Part shown: positions 26,701 through 34,971 of the stretch, in pieces
Layout: each line of letters begins with the position of its first letter
How positions within the stretch are numbered: position 1 is the first letter of the stretch
Assembly (NCBI RefSeq): GCF_027533625.1
Contig: NZ_JAQAGZ010000026.1
Coordinates: forward strand, 49,567-113,566
From: Paenibacillus gyeongsangnamensis
Lineage (GTDB): Bacteria; Bacillota; Bacilli; Paenibacillales; NBRC-103111
Direction of reading: 5' to 3'
DNA length: 64,000 nucleotides
The notes under the pieces: generated by a model
Told to the model about the DNA's origin: nothing
What the model saw: only the letters and a program-made list of their open reading frames with translations
The model's database searches: none
Position numbers and translations under genes: made by a program

Positions 26701-27462
26701 TCAAATGCGGCAAATTTCGCGTGGACAAGCCGGATACGAAGGGCATTGACAGATTGATTTCAGTTCGTTCAACGATGTAATTAACAGATGGCCGGCATCC
26801 ATATCGACGATTCCGTCCTTTTTTAAGTCGCTCAGCATTCGATTGACGCTCTCCCGTGTGGCCCCGATAAAATCGGCCAACTCCGTGTTTGTGAGCTTCA
26901 CCGAAATCCGGATACCTTTCTTCGTTACAACACCGTACGAATTGCACAAACGGATCAATGTCGAAGCTAGCGCACCCGGTTTGCCGAAAAGCAGCAAATC
27001 ACGGAATTTCAACTGTGTTACACGGTGCTGTTGAGCCATCCACTTTGTGAAGGCAACGGCAAATTCTCCGAATCGGTACAATAGAATTTCCAAATCCTTT
27101 TCTTGAATAACGCCAAACTCTGCATTCTCGATCACTTCCGCGCTATAGTCGTAAATTCCGCCCCCGGTCATACCAAGCTCGCCGATCATATCCCCCTCCC
27201 TTAAAAGAGACAGGTTAAGGATACGTCCTTCCTCCGTCGTCTTCGTCAATTTCACTCTGCCCGATCGGATAAAATACAGCTTGTCCGCTTCGTCGCCTTC
27301 CCTGAATACATGAGATCCCTTTACCGACTTCTTCCCGTACATAATGTCTTCCAGCATCCGCATATGCGCTTCGGTAAAAAATGCGGCAACGCCACATGCC
27401 GTCGTTTCTCCACAGCTTCCAGCCTTGCAACCTTGCTTCATTTCCATCACTTGTGCCGCCAT
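26701..27462 (-). CDS. fnr: Crp/Fnr-family anaerobic regulator with C-terminal FeS cysteines
   Basis: A 253-aa regulator with a cyclic-nucleotide-fold domain (VFREGDEADKLYFIRSGRVK, EGDMIGELGMTGG), a long dimer helix and a winged helix with ELADFIGATRESVNRMLSDL. The C-terminus ICQCPSYPACPREIC resembles the Cys cluster of Bacillus Fnr, which binds [4Fe-4S] and senses oxygen; the N-terminus has three further Cys (CKAGSC, TAC). It should activate genes for nitrate respiration and fermentation when oxygen is low. Divergent from the GAF/nreC genes, with an FNR palindrome in between. Confidence 0.88.
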   Translation of the reverse strand: MAAQVMEMKQGCKAGSCGETTACGVAAFFTEAHMRMLEDIMYGKKSVKGSHVFREGDEADKLYFIRSGRVKLTKTTEEGRILNLSLLREGDMIGELGMTGGGIYDYSAEVIENAEFGVIQEKDLEILLYRFGEFAVAFTKWMAQQHRVTQLKFRDLLLFGKPGALASTLIRLCNSYGVVTKKGIRISVKLTNTELADFIGATRESVNRMLSDLKKDGIVDMDAGHLLITSLNELKSICQCPSYPACPREICRI

Positions 27463-27570
27463 TATTTTCGTTCCCCTCTCGGTCCATTTGATGTCTTCAT
27501 CATACTCCTTGGGTCCAATTTCTCACATCAGGAGAACACCGGATTTTTCTAGCAGGATTCCCCTATTTAT

Positions 27571-27586
27571 TGTGAGGTTTCTCACA
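27571..27586 (+). promoter_or_regulatory. FNR-type operator (TGTGAGGTTTCTCACA)
   Basis: A perfect TGTGA-N6-TCACA palindrome between divergent fnr (start 27462) and the GAF gene (start 27751); a half-site, TGTGAGAAAT on the minus strand, lies near 27515-27530. Confidence 0.7.
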
Positions 27587-27750
27587 CCGATCCCTCAGGG
27601 AAATGCGCTGCGAGAGAGAAAAATCACACATTCGGCATTGGGGAATTCCCTCCCGGATTTTCATGGAATTCCCCGAATGCGGATACGCTTCGAAAAAGCT
27701 ACAATGAAAGATGAAACTTCTGTCGGCAAAGAGAAGAAGGAGGGAATACG

Positions 27751-28209
27751 ATGGATGGCCTTAATCTGATGATTGCTGCGGAACTGGAACGGATACGCAA
27801 AGAGACGGATAGCGATTTTACCGCCTTCGCTGCTCCTCGCCGCGATGAATCCTCTTGGCGCTGGACTTACGCCTCCGGAAGTTTGAACGGACGATATGCA
27901 CTGCTTGCCGTGAAGCCCGGCCGCGGCATCGTTGGCGCGGCGCTGCGGACGGAGCGAGTGATCGTGCTCGACCGCCACCGCCACGCCCTTGATCTGCGAA
28001 AGGAGGATTCGCCGCTGCTCATGGCGGAACGGCTAGAAGCCGTTGCCGCAGTGCCGGTGCTGCTGCCAAACGGCCCCCAAGGTGTGCTGCTTCTCGGCGC
28101 GAGATCGCCGATGGATTACGATTCCGCTTCGATCGAGAAGCTATATGAATCTGCGAAGAGGCTTTCCTCCGTATTTTCGCAAGCTGCCGATAACCCATCC
28201 GTTTCCTAA
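27751..28209 (+). CDS. NreA-like GAF-domain protein
   Basis: A 152-aa single GAF domain (LLAVKPGRGIVGAALRTERV, AVAAVPVLLPNGPQGVLLLG). In staphylococci NreA is a GAF nitrate receptor that controls the NreB-NreC oxygen sensor pair. Here the gene sits between fnr and nreC, the expected context, which supports an NreA-like role by analogy. AGAAGGAGGG precedes the ATG. The nreB kinase gene that would normally follow is absent; instead a hairpin and then nreC follow. Confidence 0.7.
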   Translation: MDGLNLMIAAELERIRKETDSDFTAFAAPRRDESSWRWTYASGSLNGRYALLAVKPGRGIVGAALRTERVIVLDRHRHALDLRKEDSPLLMAERLEAVAAVPVLLPNGPQGVLLLGARSPMDYDSASIEKLYESAKRLSSVFSQAADNPSVS

Positions 28210-28242
28210 ACAAAATGAATCTCTCGATGAGGTTCATTTTGT
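28210..28242 (+). terminator. Hairpin between the GAF gene and nreC
   Basis: ACAAAATGAA (28210-28219) pairs with TTCATTTTGT (28233-28242). It may terminate the GAF transcript or act as a read-through attenuator; the T-run is within the stem. Confidence 0.45.
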
Positions 28243-28285
28243 TGTGTTATGATGAAACTAAGAAATAAAAAGCGGAGGTCAGACT

Positions 28286-28936
28286 ATGAAATTGTTGATT
28301 GTAGACGACCACTCAGTGGTTCGTTCCGGGATGGCGATGCTGCTGAATGGTAAGCATGGCATCGTGGTAGTAGGGGAAGCGGCAGACGGGGACGAAGGCA
28401 TCGCGAAGGCAATGGAGTTGAAACCCGACGTCGTGCTGATGGATCTCAGCATGCCGCACGGAAAAGATGGCTTGACGGCAACGTCCGAGTTGAAAAAACT
28501 CGCTTCGGAAATACAAGTTCTCATTCTTACGATGCATGACGACGATGAATACTTGTTCCGCGCGATCCATGCCGGCGCCGCAGGCTACATTCTTAAAAGC
28601 GCCCCGCATGACGAGCTCGTCTCCGCCATTCAATCGGTCGCGAACGGCAACGCTTATTTATACCCGACAGCTACAAAGCGGCTGATGAGCGAATATTTGG
28701 ACCGGATGAAAAAAGGGGAAAGCGGCAGCACCTTCGATACGCTGTCAGACCGCGAGAAAGAAATTTTGAGCTGGACAGCCAAAGGCTATTCCAATAAGGA
28801 AATCGCGGAGCATTTGTTGATTAGCGTGAAGACTGTGGAATCCCATAAAGCGAATCTCATGGAAAAGCTCGGTCTCAAAAGCCGCCCGGATCTCGTCAAA
28901 TATGCAATGAAGAAACGGTTGTTAAACTTTGAATAA
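28286..28936 (+). CDS. nreC: NarL/FixJ-type response regulator (NreC-like)
   Basis: A 216-aa regulator with receiver domain (LIVDDHSVVRSGMAMLL, phospho-Asp in VVLMDLSMP, Lys in GYILKSAP) and LuxR HTH (SDREKEILSWTAKGYSNKEI, ISVKTVESHKANLMEKL). Its closest recognisable context is nreC of the NreABC nitrate/oxygen system. AAAAAGCGGAGGT precedes the ATG. With no nreB next to it, the cognate kinase must be elsewhere or lost. Confidence 0.85.
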   Translation: MKLLIVDDHSVVRSGMAMLLNGKHGIVVVGEAADGDEGIAKAMELKPDVVLMDLSMPHGKDGLTATSELKKLASEIQVLILTMHDDDEYLFRAIHAGAAGYILKSAPHDELVSAIQSVANGNAYLYPTATKRLMSEYLDRMKKGESGSTFDTLSDREKEILSWTAKGYSNKEIAEHLLISVKTVESHKANLMEKLGLKSRPDLVKYAMKKRLLNFE

Positions 28937-29004
28937 GGAACAAGGAAAAGCAAGGAAGCGCCCAAACGGAAATGTACCTCCGCTACAATTTTTGTCACCT
29001 TTTG

Positions 29005-29409
29005 TTAAAGGATTCGGGTCAAAGACGACAGCTGCTTAAGCAGCTGCTCGTATTCCTCCGGCGTGCCGAAGCAGCTGACGAACTCCGGTCCGATACCTTC
29101 GTTTAGGAATACCGTTTCTTCCAGCACTAGCCAGTCAATGACTTTCAACAGCCGCATCAGCGGATGCTCCCCGCTTTCAAGGAGACGCCAAATATTATTC
29201 GCGCAGGATCGGTCATAGACGCCATGAAGCGGATAAACGCCCGCCTGCACTGAGTGGAGTACGGCGTCCCCCCCTTCAATCTTCTTTTCCCGCAGCTCGG
29301 CAGCTTTTGCAGATATGAACGGCATATGGCTTCCGACAATCCACACATCGCGATTGCGGGCTAAACTGAGTCCCGCATACATGCCGTCCAGTGGACCGCG
29401 ATTTTGCAC
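29005..29409 (-). pseudogene. mobA: 5'-truncated molybdenum cofactor guanylyltransferase
   Basis: The frame encodes the C-terminal two thirds of MobA: RGPLDGMYAGLSLA, WIVGSHMPFIS (here SHMP instead of the usual DMPF), AGVYPL and a GIGPEFVSCFGTPEEYEQLL tail. The N-terminal nucleotide-binding LAGGxSxRMG segment is missing; at 29405 the sequence becomes a truncated hpf gene on the other strand. Mo-cofactor guanylation would fit the nitrate-respiration context. Confidence 0.65.
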
Positions 29410-29589
29410 GAAGTCCGTAATGATTTATTTATATTTCATGGAAATAAAATGGAAGTTACGGATGCGCTAAAGCAATATGTTGAACGAAAAGTAGGACGCG
29501 TGGAAACGGTGATGGCAGTTGAAGAAGCGGTCGTGAAATTGACCATAAACGGACATAAGCACGATACGCATAAGGTCTCATATTCGTAA
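29404..29589 (+). pseudogene. hpf: Truncated ribosome hibernation factor
   Basis: NDLFIFHGNKMEVTDALKQY then VERKVGRVETVM and AVVKLTINGHKHD match the N-terminal domain of HPF/YfiA. The frame stops after about 60 codons, so most of the S30EA fold and the C-terminal dimerisation domain are absent. The 5' end is fused to the mobA fragment and lacks a credible start. Confidence 0.6.
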
Positions 29590-29680
29590 TTCCTCCCTTT
29601 TCAATATAAAATTCCTTCAAGCTGAATACTTTTATCCCCTCCTTATTGGCTTCATTGTAAATCGAATCGGAGATTTGTGT

Positions 29681-29696
29681 TGTGAGGACAATCACA
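29681..29696 (+). promoter_or_regulatory. FNR-type operator (TGTGAGGACAATCACA)
   Basis: Perfect TGTGA-N6-TCACA palindrome, 118-133 bp before the acuA start; one of a tandem pair. Confidence 0.65.
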
Positions 29697-29723
29697 ATGT
29701 AACAAGATATGCCTAGGGTTCGT

Positions 29724-29739
29724 TGTGATTCTTTTCACA
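29724..29739 (+). promoter_or_regulatory. FNR-type operator (TGTGATTCTTTTCACA)
   Basis: Second perfect palindrome, centred 43 bp after the first (four helical turns), suggesting cooperative control of acuA. Confidence 0.65.
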
Positions 29740-29813
29740 GTGAATGGAGGAAGACAAATGTATAGTGAAGATAAAGAAAATTGGGAATGAATTCTAAAAA
29801 GGAGTTGTTCTCC

Positions 29814-30446
29814 ATGGACCATCTCAAAATTTATCATTGGCAAACGGTTGACCATAATAATGCCCATCTTATCATCGAAGGTCCGGTGTCACCTGATTTG
29901 TTGGCCCAATGGAATCTGCAAAAAGATTTGGATGCATTTCGAAGCCCGAAGGATCAGCAAGCGGCGCTTATGGAAATTGCCTCACTCCCGGAAGGAAGGA
30001 TTATTGTTGCGAGGAATGGGGAAACGATCATTGGTTACGTTACCTTTCATTATCCGGATAAAATGGAACGTTGGTCGAAGTTAAATATGCCCGATCTGAT
30101 CGAACTGGGGGCGATTGAAGTAGCGAACGAATATCGCTCACTCGGATTAGGCCGGAAAATGATTCAACTCGCCTTTGCCGAACAACAAATGGAGAACGTC
30201 ATCGTGTTTACTACGGAATATTATTGAAATTGGGATTTACAAAGCAGCAAATTGTCGGTTTGGAATTACCGTACGATGATGGAACGGTTGATGAATAGCG
30301 TAGACATGGAATGGTACGCTACGGACGATCCTGAAATTTGCTCATACCCGGCCAATTGCCTAATGGCACGTATTGGTCATGACGTTCCGAGCTCCTCTGT
30401 GGAGCAATTTGACCGGACCCGATTTCAATATCGGTTTATACATTGA
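29814..30446 (+). pseudogene. acuA: acuA with a single in-frame UGA
   Basis: AcuA acetylates acetyl-CoA synthetase in Bacillus. The frame gives IIEGPVSPDLLAQWNLQKDL, SLPEGRIIVARNGETIIGYV, LIELGAIEVANEYRSLGLGR, VFTTEYY, then TGA (30225-30227), and continues without a shift as NWDLQSSKLSVWNYRTMMER to PANCLMARIG and RTRFQYRFIH. B. subtilis AcuA has Trp at the stop position (EYYWHWDL), so TGG has become TGA. Start 29814 follows AAAAAGGAGTTG. Two FNR palindromes lie upstream. Confidence 0.8.
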
Positions 30447-30532
30447 GCGGGGAAAGGCATTCGATTTCACTACAACGAAATGCGAAGAGCGTCGGTAACT
30501 ACCGGCGCTCTAATTGTTACATTCAATATAGG

Positions 30533-30970
30533 CTACTTGATAATAAAAGTCGGTATGCGGGTATGCTGTACCACATAATGGCTAACGCTTCCAAGAAAAG
30601 CTTCTTTCAATCCCCCTAGCCCTCGGCTGCCCATAACGATTAAGTCACAGTTATGTTTCTCGGCATACTCTACTATTTTCTTCTCCGGATGCCCTTCAAC
30701 AATTTCAACAATGATCGGGTTTCCCATTCCGTACAAAGATTCCTTGATTTCTTTCATCATCACATCCGCTTTTTCCCTGCGCAGCATCTTCACATTTTCA
30801 ACCCCGGTTTCTATGTAATCGAAGATTGGCAACGGCTTTAAAACATGCAAGATATGCAGTTCGATTTTCTTATCGTGCACAGCAAGCTTAATGGCCGCTT
30901 TTAGCGCTTTCTCCGCCAATTCGGAACCATCGTATGCAACGAGTATTTTCTTGAAATGAAAGCCTGTCAT
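30533..30970 (-). CDS. Universal stress protein (UspA family)
   Basis: A 145-aa Usp domain (FKKILVAYDGSELAEKALKA) with an intact nucleotide motif GSRGLGGLKEAFLGSVSHYV. A paralogue of the 26183 gene, with about half the motif residues identical by eye. Downstream of the diguanylate cyclase gene on the same strand, 98 bp apart. Confidence 0.88.
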   Translation of the reverse strand: MTGFHFKKILVAYDGSELAEKALKAAIKLAVHDKKIELHILHVLKPLPIFDYIETGVENVKMLRREKADVMMKEIKESLYGMGNPIIVEIVEGHPEKKIVEYAEKHNCDLIVMGSRGLGGLKEAFLGSVSHYVVQHTRIPTFIIK

Positions 30971-31068
30971 GCAGTCCGCCTCCCCCTGTATTCTGAATCA
31001 ACGAATCTTCTCCGTGCCGGAGTATGAAAAGCTGCAATTTGTAAAAAACATCTAAACCTTCTCCCCAT

Positions 31069-31980
31069 TTATCCTGCCACCACACGATTACGTCCTGTTT
31101 GCTTGGCTGCATATAAGGCCTGATCCGCCCGTAATAGAATATCGGAGACATCCTGGTCGGAAGTTTCCCATGTTGCTACTCCCAATGAAATCGTTATGAT
31201 TTCACCTACCGGGCTAACTGTTTCCGACATTTTTATGCGGAGCCGCTCTGCAACAGAAATTGCTTTATCCATGCTTGTCCACGGAAGCAAAATAACAAAC
31301 TCTTCTCCCCCATATCTGCAGCAATAATCGCCTGTACGCGATAAACCGAGCATGATTGTCGACAAATACCTGAGAACCTCATCGCCCACACCATGGCCAT
31401 ATGTATCGTTTATTCGTTTAAAGTAATCAATGTCCAACATAATAAGGGAAAATGCAGAATGATTGCTCCCCCAATGCTCGATGATTCGGTCCAATGTTCT
31501 TCGGTTAACCAGACCCGTTAAAGGGTCTGTTTCCGCTTCGACCTTTAAATCGCCAAAACGCGTTTTTACATATTCAACGGCATGAATGACGCACTGATCC
31601 AACTCGTTAACTTCATGATTAGGCGTAACGAATACAGGAACCGGTGATTGAATGTCTCCCCCGGAAAGTTGCTTAATATAACAGGACAATCCTCTCAGGG
31701 GGAGTGCCACTTTATTAACAAGAGTAGACGTCAAAAATGGTGCCAGAATAAATACTGGAATTTCAAATAATATCATTTGCTTCAATAAATCCTTTCTATC
31801 AACTAAAAAATCCACTGTATATACGGCCGCCATGTCCACCATCACGATCAGCAGCATAAATACCAACACAAGAACTGTTACTAGTATACGCAAGGAATAG
31901 GCTCTGCGTAAATCATTCAACTGCGGTTCCTTACTGTGCGAAATCATTTGCTTGTTCATCCAATGTTGTCCGTTTCTCAT
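31069..31980 (-). CDS. Membrane-bound diguanylate cyclase (GGDEF)
   Basis: Makes cyclic-di-GMP. The start at 31980 follows GAAGGAGGTATTG and gives 303 aa; the open frame continues upstream without such a site. Two membrane segments (SLRILVTVLVLVFMLLIVMV, ILFEIPVFILAPFL) are followed by a HAMP-like linker and a GGDEF domain with DPLTGLVNRRTLDRII, MLDIDYFKRINDTYGH and the active-site variant GGEEF, which is normally active. An I-site RxxD is not obvious. A sensory input, if any, would be the short extracytoplasmic loop or membrane part. Confidence 0.88.
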   Translation of the reverse strand: MRNGQHWMNKQMISHSKEPQLNDLRRAYSLRILVTVLVLVFMLLIVMVDMAAVYTVDFLVDRKDLLKQMILFEIPVFILAPFLTSTLVNKVALPLRGLSCYIKQLSGGDIQSPVPVFVTPNHEVNELDQCVIHAVEYVKTRFGDLKVEAETDPLTGLVNRRTLDRIIEHWGSNHSAFSLIMLDIDYFKRINDTYGHGVGDEVLRYLSTIMLGLSRTGDYCCRYGGEEFVILLPWTSMDKAISVAERLRIKMSETVSPVGEIITISLGVATWETSDQDVSDILLRADQALYAAKQTGRNRVVAG

Positions 31981-32205
31981 GACAATACCTCCTTCATATG
32001 CGCCTGTTATGTTTATGTCTGGATTATAGAAGACGGGTAAACCGATCGTTGTGACTTTGCTCATAGTTTGACTTTGTCCGACTTTTAAACGTACGGATTT
32101 CGACCGACAGTGAGGCAATGTATGCAATGAAGCAGCTCTTAGTAATCATCCCGGAACCATTGTCATGCAACAAATAGGACACGATCGGTCTTCAGTTCGA
32201 AGTAA

Positions 32206-32221
32206 TATGATTTAAATCACA
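32206..32221 (+). promoter_or_regulatory. FNR-type operator (TATGATTTAAATCACA)
   Basis: One mismatch to TGTGA-N6-TCACA, 86 bp before the truncated hydroxyacyl-CoA dehydrogenase. Confidence 0.5.
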
Positions 32222-32306
32222 CCTACCCATGCAAGCTTCAGATATAGTAAGTACCGAAATCAGAAAGTAACGCAGAAACATCTGCGGGAAGGAGTATACC
32301 AATCAT

Positions 32307-32456
32307 ATGGATTTTAAAAGAATCGGAGTCGTTGGCGCGGGAACAATGGGATGCGGAATTGCGGAATTGCTTGCCATAAAAGGTTTGGAGGTATTTTTAT
32401 CCGACATTTCTACAAGCAAACTGGAGCAATCTTTAAAGCTTTTTGAAACGAATTAG
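32307..32456 (+). pseudogene. Truncated 3-hydroxybutyryl-CoA dehydrogenase
   Basis: A good GGGAAGGAGT site precedes ATG and 49 codons read IGVVGAGTMGCGIAELLAIK then GLEVFLSDIS, the NAD-binding N-terminus of 3-hydroxyacyl-CoA dehydrogenases. The frame ends at 32456 and the rest (about 230 residues) is absent, replaced by a PduL fragment. Confidence 0.7.
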
Positions 32457-32473
32457 GACAGCCAAATCGAACG

Positions 32474-32788
32474 ATGGACAATAACCGGGCAAGAGAAAAA
32501 ATGGATCGTTTCAAATATTCATCCGGTTTCCGATTATTCCTCTTTCAGCAAGTGCGATATGGAGTTATTCTGGCCGCCAGACATATTCATTTCCATACGT
32601 CCGATGCAGTACGCTGTAGGATTAGGGACAAGCAGCTGCTTCAGGTGAAAATGCGAACCGCCCGAGGCGTTGTATTTGAAAACGTCATTGCCCGGGTTTC
32701 CGATGATTTTCTGCTGGAAATGCACATCGATACGGATGAAGCGAATGCTGCCGGTGTAGCTAATGGCGATATTGCATGTATTCTGTAG
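32474..32788 (+). pseudogene. C-terminal fragment of a PduL-type phosphotransacylase
   Basis: VILAARHIHFHTSDAV (the RHIH metal motif), RGVVFENVIARVSDDFLLEM and HIDTDEANAAGV are the C-terminal half of PduL, which interconverts acyl-CoA and acyl phosphate. The N-terminal half is missing, and residues 1-28 of the frame are unrelated. It adjoins the truncated dehydrogenase, so a deletion appears to have joined two fermentation genes. Confidence 0.65.
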
Positions 32789-32853
32789 CATGCCTTGTAC
32801 GTTTTAATCCTGCCATCCCGCAATAGATGGTCCAGAGAAAAAAATGATAAACA

Positions 32854-32869
32854 TGTGATTTTGATCACA
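32854..32869 (+). promoter_or_regulatory. FNR-type operator (TGTGATTTTGATCACA)
   Basis: Perfect palindrome, about 183 bp upstream of the DoxX gene and just after the PduL fragment. Confidence 0.6.
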
Positions 32870-33051
32870 TGCTCTGGCTTTCCAGCATGGTAAATTAAAG
32901 GCGCAGGGAGGAAGTAACCGCAAGCAATATCGAGGGCGAAGGAGAATTCCCATGAAACCACTTAACCGATCCCGATCTTGTCAGAAATGACAAAGTATCT
33001 TACCAAAAGTAATGAAAATTTTCACAAATTAAAATTGAGGAGCTGATTGTC

Positions 33052-33594
33052 ATGTTGGGAAAATGGATTAGAGAGAATAAATATGCGGCAGGGGTCCTGC
33101 TTTTTGTTCGATTGTACTTTGGATATGAATGGCTCACACACGGATGGCAAAAAATCACGGGCGGATTCGATGCGGCCGGATTCTTAAATAACGCAGTCAC
33201 TAAACCGGTGATCGATAAAGCAACCAATGAGCTGGTTTATCCGACTTTTACAGCTTTCATAAACAATATTGCGCTGCCGAACGTTAAGATTATTAACTTT
33301 ATGATTCCTCTAGGCGAATTCTTAGTCGGACTTGGATTAATTCTGGGAGCTTTGACTACCGCCGCACTGTTTTTCGGACTTTTGATGAACTTTATGTTCA
33401 TGTTCGCCGGCACCGTAAGCACGAATCCATGGTTCATTCTGATTGGCGGGATCTTGTTTATGGCCGGGGCAAATGCCGGAAGATTTGGCGTAGACTACTA
33501 CCTGATGCCGTACCTGAACAAATTAATGCATAAGAAAGACGATGCCAATCATAAAACGGGAACCGGTACAAAGCATACGCCAGCACATGCCTAA
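33052..33594 (+). CDS. DoxX-family membrane protein
   Basis: A 180-aa protein with four membrane segments (AAGVLLFVRLYFGYEWLTHG, IINFMIPLGEFLVGLGLIL, AALFFGLLMNFMFMFAGT, WFILIGGILFMAGANAGRFG). LGEFLVGLGLILG and GRFGVDYYL are typical of the DoxX/DoxD family, which includes subunits linked to quinone-dependent oxidation. A lysine/histidine-rich tail follows. ATTGAGGAGCTG precedes the ATG. It shares direction with the cupredoxin lipoprotein 160 bp downstream; an electron-transfer role is plausible but inferred. Confidence 0.82.
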   Translation: MLGKWIRENKYAAGVLLFVRLYFGYEWLTHGWQKITGGFDAAGFLNNAVTKPVIDKATNELVYPTFTAFINNIALPNVKIINFMIPLGEFLVGLGLILGALTTAALFFGLLMNFMFMFAGTVSTNPWFILIGGILFMAGANAGRFGVDYYLMPYLNKLMHKKDDANHKTGTGTKHTPAHA

Positions 33595-33756
33595 CCCGAA
33601 AACGCCATCCAATGAGCGAAAGAACTATGCAACCGGATTGCACAGTATGAGGGAATATTAAGGGAGTGGTTGCTTTGGCAGACTGCTTCCTTCTCTCTCA
33701 CTCCAATGATACAGAGGCATTGATAACAAACAATATAGATAAAGGAGATAATCAAC

Positions 33757-34641
33757 ATGAAAAAACAATTTCTCATCATCGTCACTCTAGCGGCTTCTTT
33801 CACTCTGTTAGCAGGATGTGGCCAAATATCAAAAGAAGCTACTCCTAATGCCTCGTCTCCAAAGTCCAATGCGGCCTCGAGCGTGCAAACTGTGTCGAGC
33901 CCAACAACATCCGCTGAAACAGCTAAACCGGAAAATGAATATATCGTTATCGAACCGGGCGTTAAAAAAGGCGCGGACGGCAAGCTCCACGATTCGTTTA
34001 TCGGAGGCGATTTATCCTTGGCTGTCGGTAAGCCGGTCACATTGAACTTTTACAATTATGACGAAGGAGCCCATACTTATACGTCGGCCGATCTCGGACT
34101 GAATGTACAAATCGAAGGCAGCAAAAAGAAAGGCGAGCCGGCAGTTACAACATTTACATTTACTCCTTCCAAGGAAGGGACATTTGATTGGTTGTGCGCC
34201 GTTCCATGCGATGGAGATAATTCGCAATGGGCTATGAGTCAGGACGGATATATGAAGGGCAAAATCACGGTGACTCCGGTGAAGGATCATGTCCAGCATA
34301 TCACTATGGTCGCGAACGCCGATTATAAGCTCGGTCCGGATGGAAAGATGCATGATGCCTATACACCTGGCGATGTGACCGTTAATGCCGGTACACCCGT
34401 GCAATTAACCGTATACCATTTCGGAAAAAACCCGCATCCGATCATAAGCGGCGACTTGGGCATAAATCTTCAAGTCACTAGCCGCAAAGATATCGGGGAT
34501 CCCGGAGTATTTCAAACCACTTTTACAGCCGACAAAACAGGTAAATTTGAATGGATGTGCGGTGCACCTTGCGACGGCGCAAACCAAGGCTGGGCCATGA
34601 TGAACGATAATTATATGATGGGATATATCACTGTAAAATAA
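33757..34641 (+). CDS. Lipoprotein with two cupredoxin domains
   Basis: A 294-aa lipoprotein: signal with lipobox LLAGC (Cys21), Ser/Thr-rich linker to about residue 58, then two cupredoxin domains (about 60-175 and 180-294). Each has a His in strand 3 (EGAHTYTS; KNPHPIIS) and a late CxxxC-x8-M cluster (CAVPCDGDNSQWAM; CGAPCDGANQGWAM). The cluster recalls the CuA loop of cytochrome oxidase subunit II but lacks its His. Copper binding and extracytoplasmic electron transfer are inferred. AAGGAGATAATCAAC precedes the ATG. Confidence 0.8.
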   Translation: MKKQFLIIVTLAASFTLLAGCGQISKEATPNASSPKSNAASSVQTVSSPTTSAETAKPENEYIVIEPGVKKGADGKLHDSFIGGDLSLAVGKPVTLNFYNYDEGAHTYTSADLGLNVQIEGSKKKGEPAVTTFTFTPSKEGTFDWLCAVPCDGDNSQWAMSQDGYMKGKITVTPVKDHVQHITMVANADYKLGPDGKMHDAYTPGDVTVNAGTPVQLTVYHFGKNPHPIISGDLGINLQVTSRKDIGDPGVFQTTFTADKTGKFEWMCGAPCDGANQGWAMMNDNYMMGYITVK

Positions 34642-34784
34642 CATCAGTCAGTTATCAGTTATAAAGGTATTTTTCTTAGATGAAAATAAAGTAATAGACT
34701 GGACTCTTTGAAATAATGGGGCTTTATGAAACGAAAAATCGTCAACTTTCAAAAATAAGTATTAGACTGACTCCAAAATAAAAC

Positions 34785-34830
34785 AGCGGCGGACTAAGAC
34801 TCTAAAAAAATAAAGTCTTAGACTGCCGCT
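34785..34830 (+). terminator. Long hairpin downstream of the cupredoxin gene
   Basis: AGCGGCGGACTAAGACT (34785-34801) pairs with AGTCTTAGACTGCCGCT (34814-34830) with two mismatches, followed by ACTTTTATT. Either a terminator or a relic of a mobile-element end; the phrase TTAGACTG recurs nearby. Nothing else is supported in 34642-34971. Confidence 0.5.
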
Positions 34831-34971
34831 ACTTTTATTCAGCTATAGTAAAATCCGTTTAATGATTTGGAGAATTTGATTTACAGCTCAACCCTCTACC
34901 TAATATGTTGTGGTTCGACCCTAATTTGAACTAATAAGTCCTTCCCGACAATTGTTAATGTTGTGTCACGC

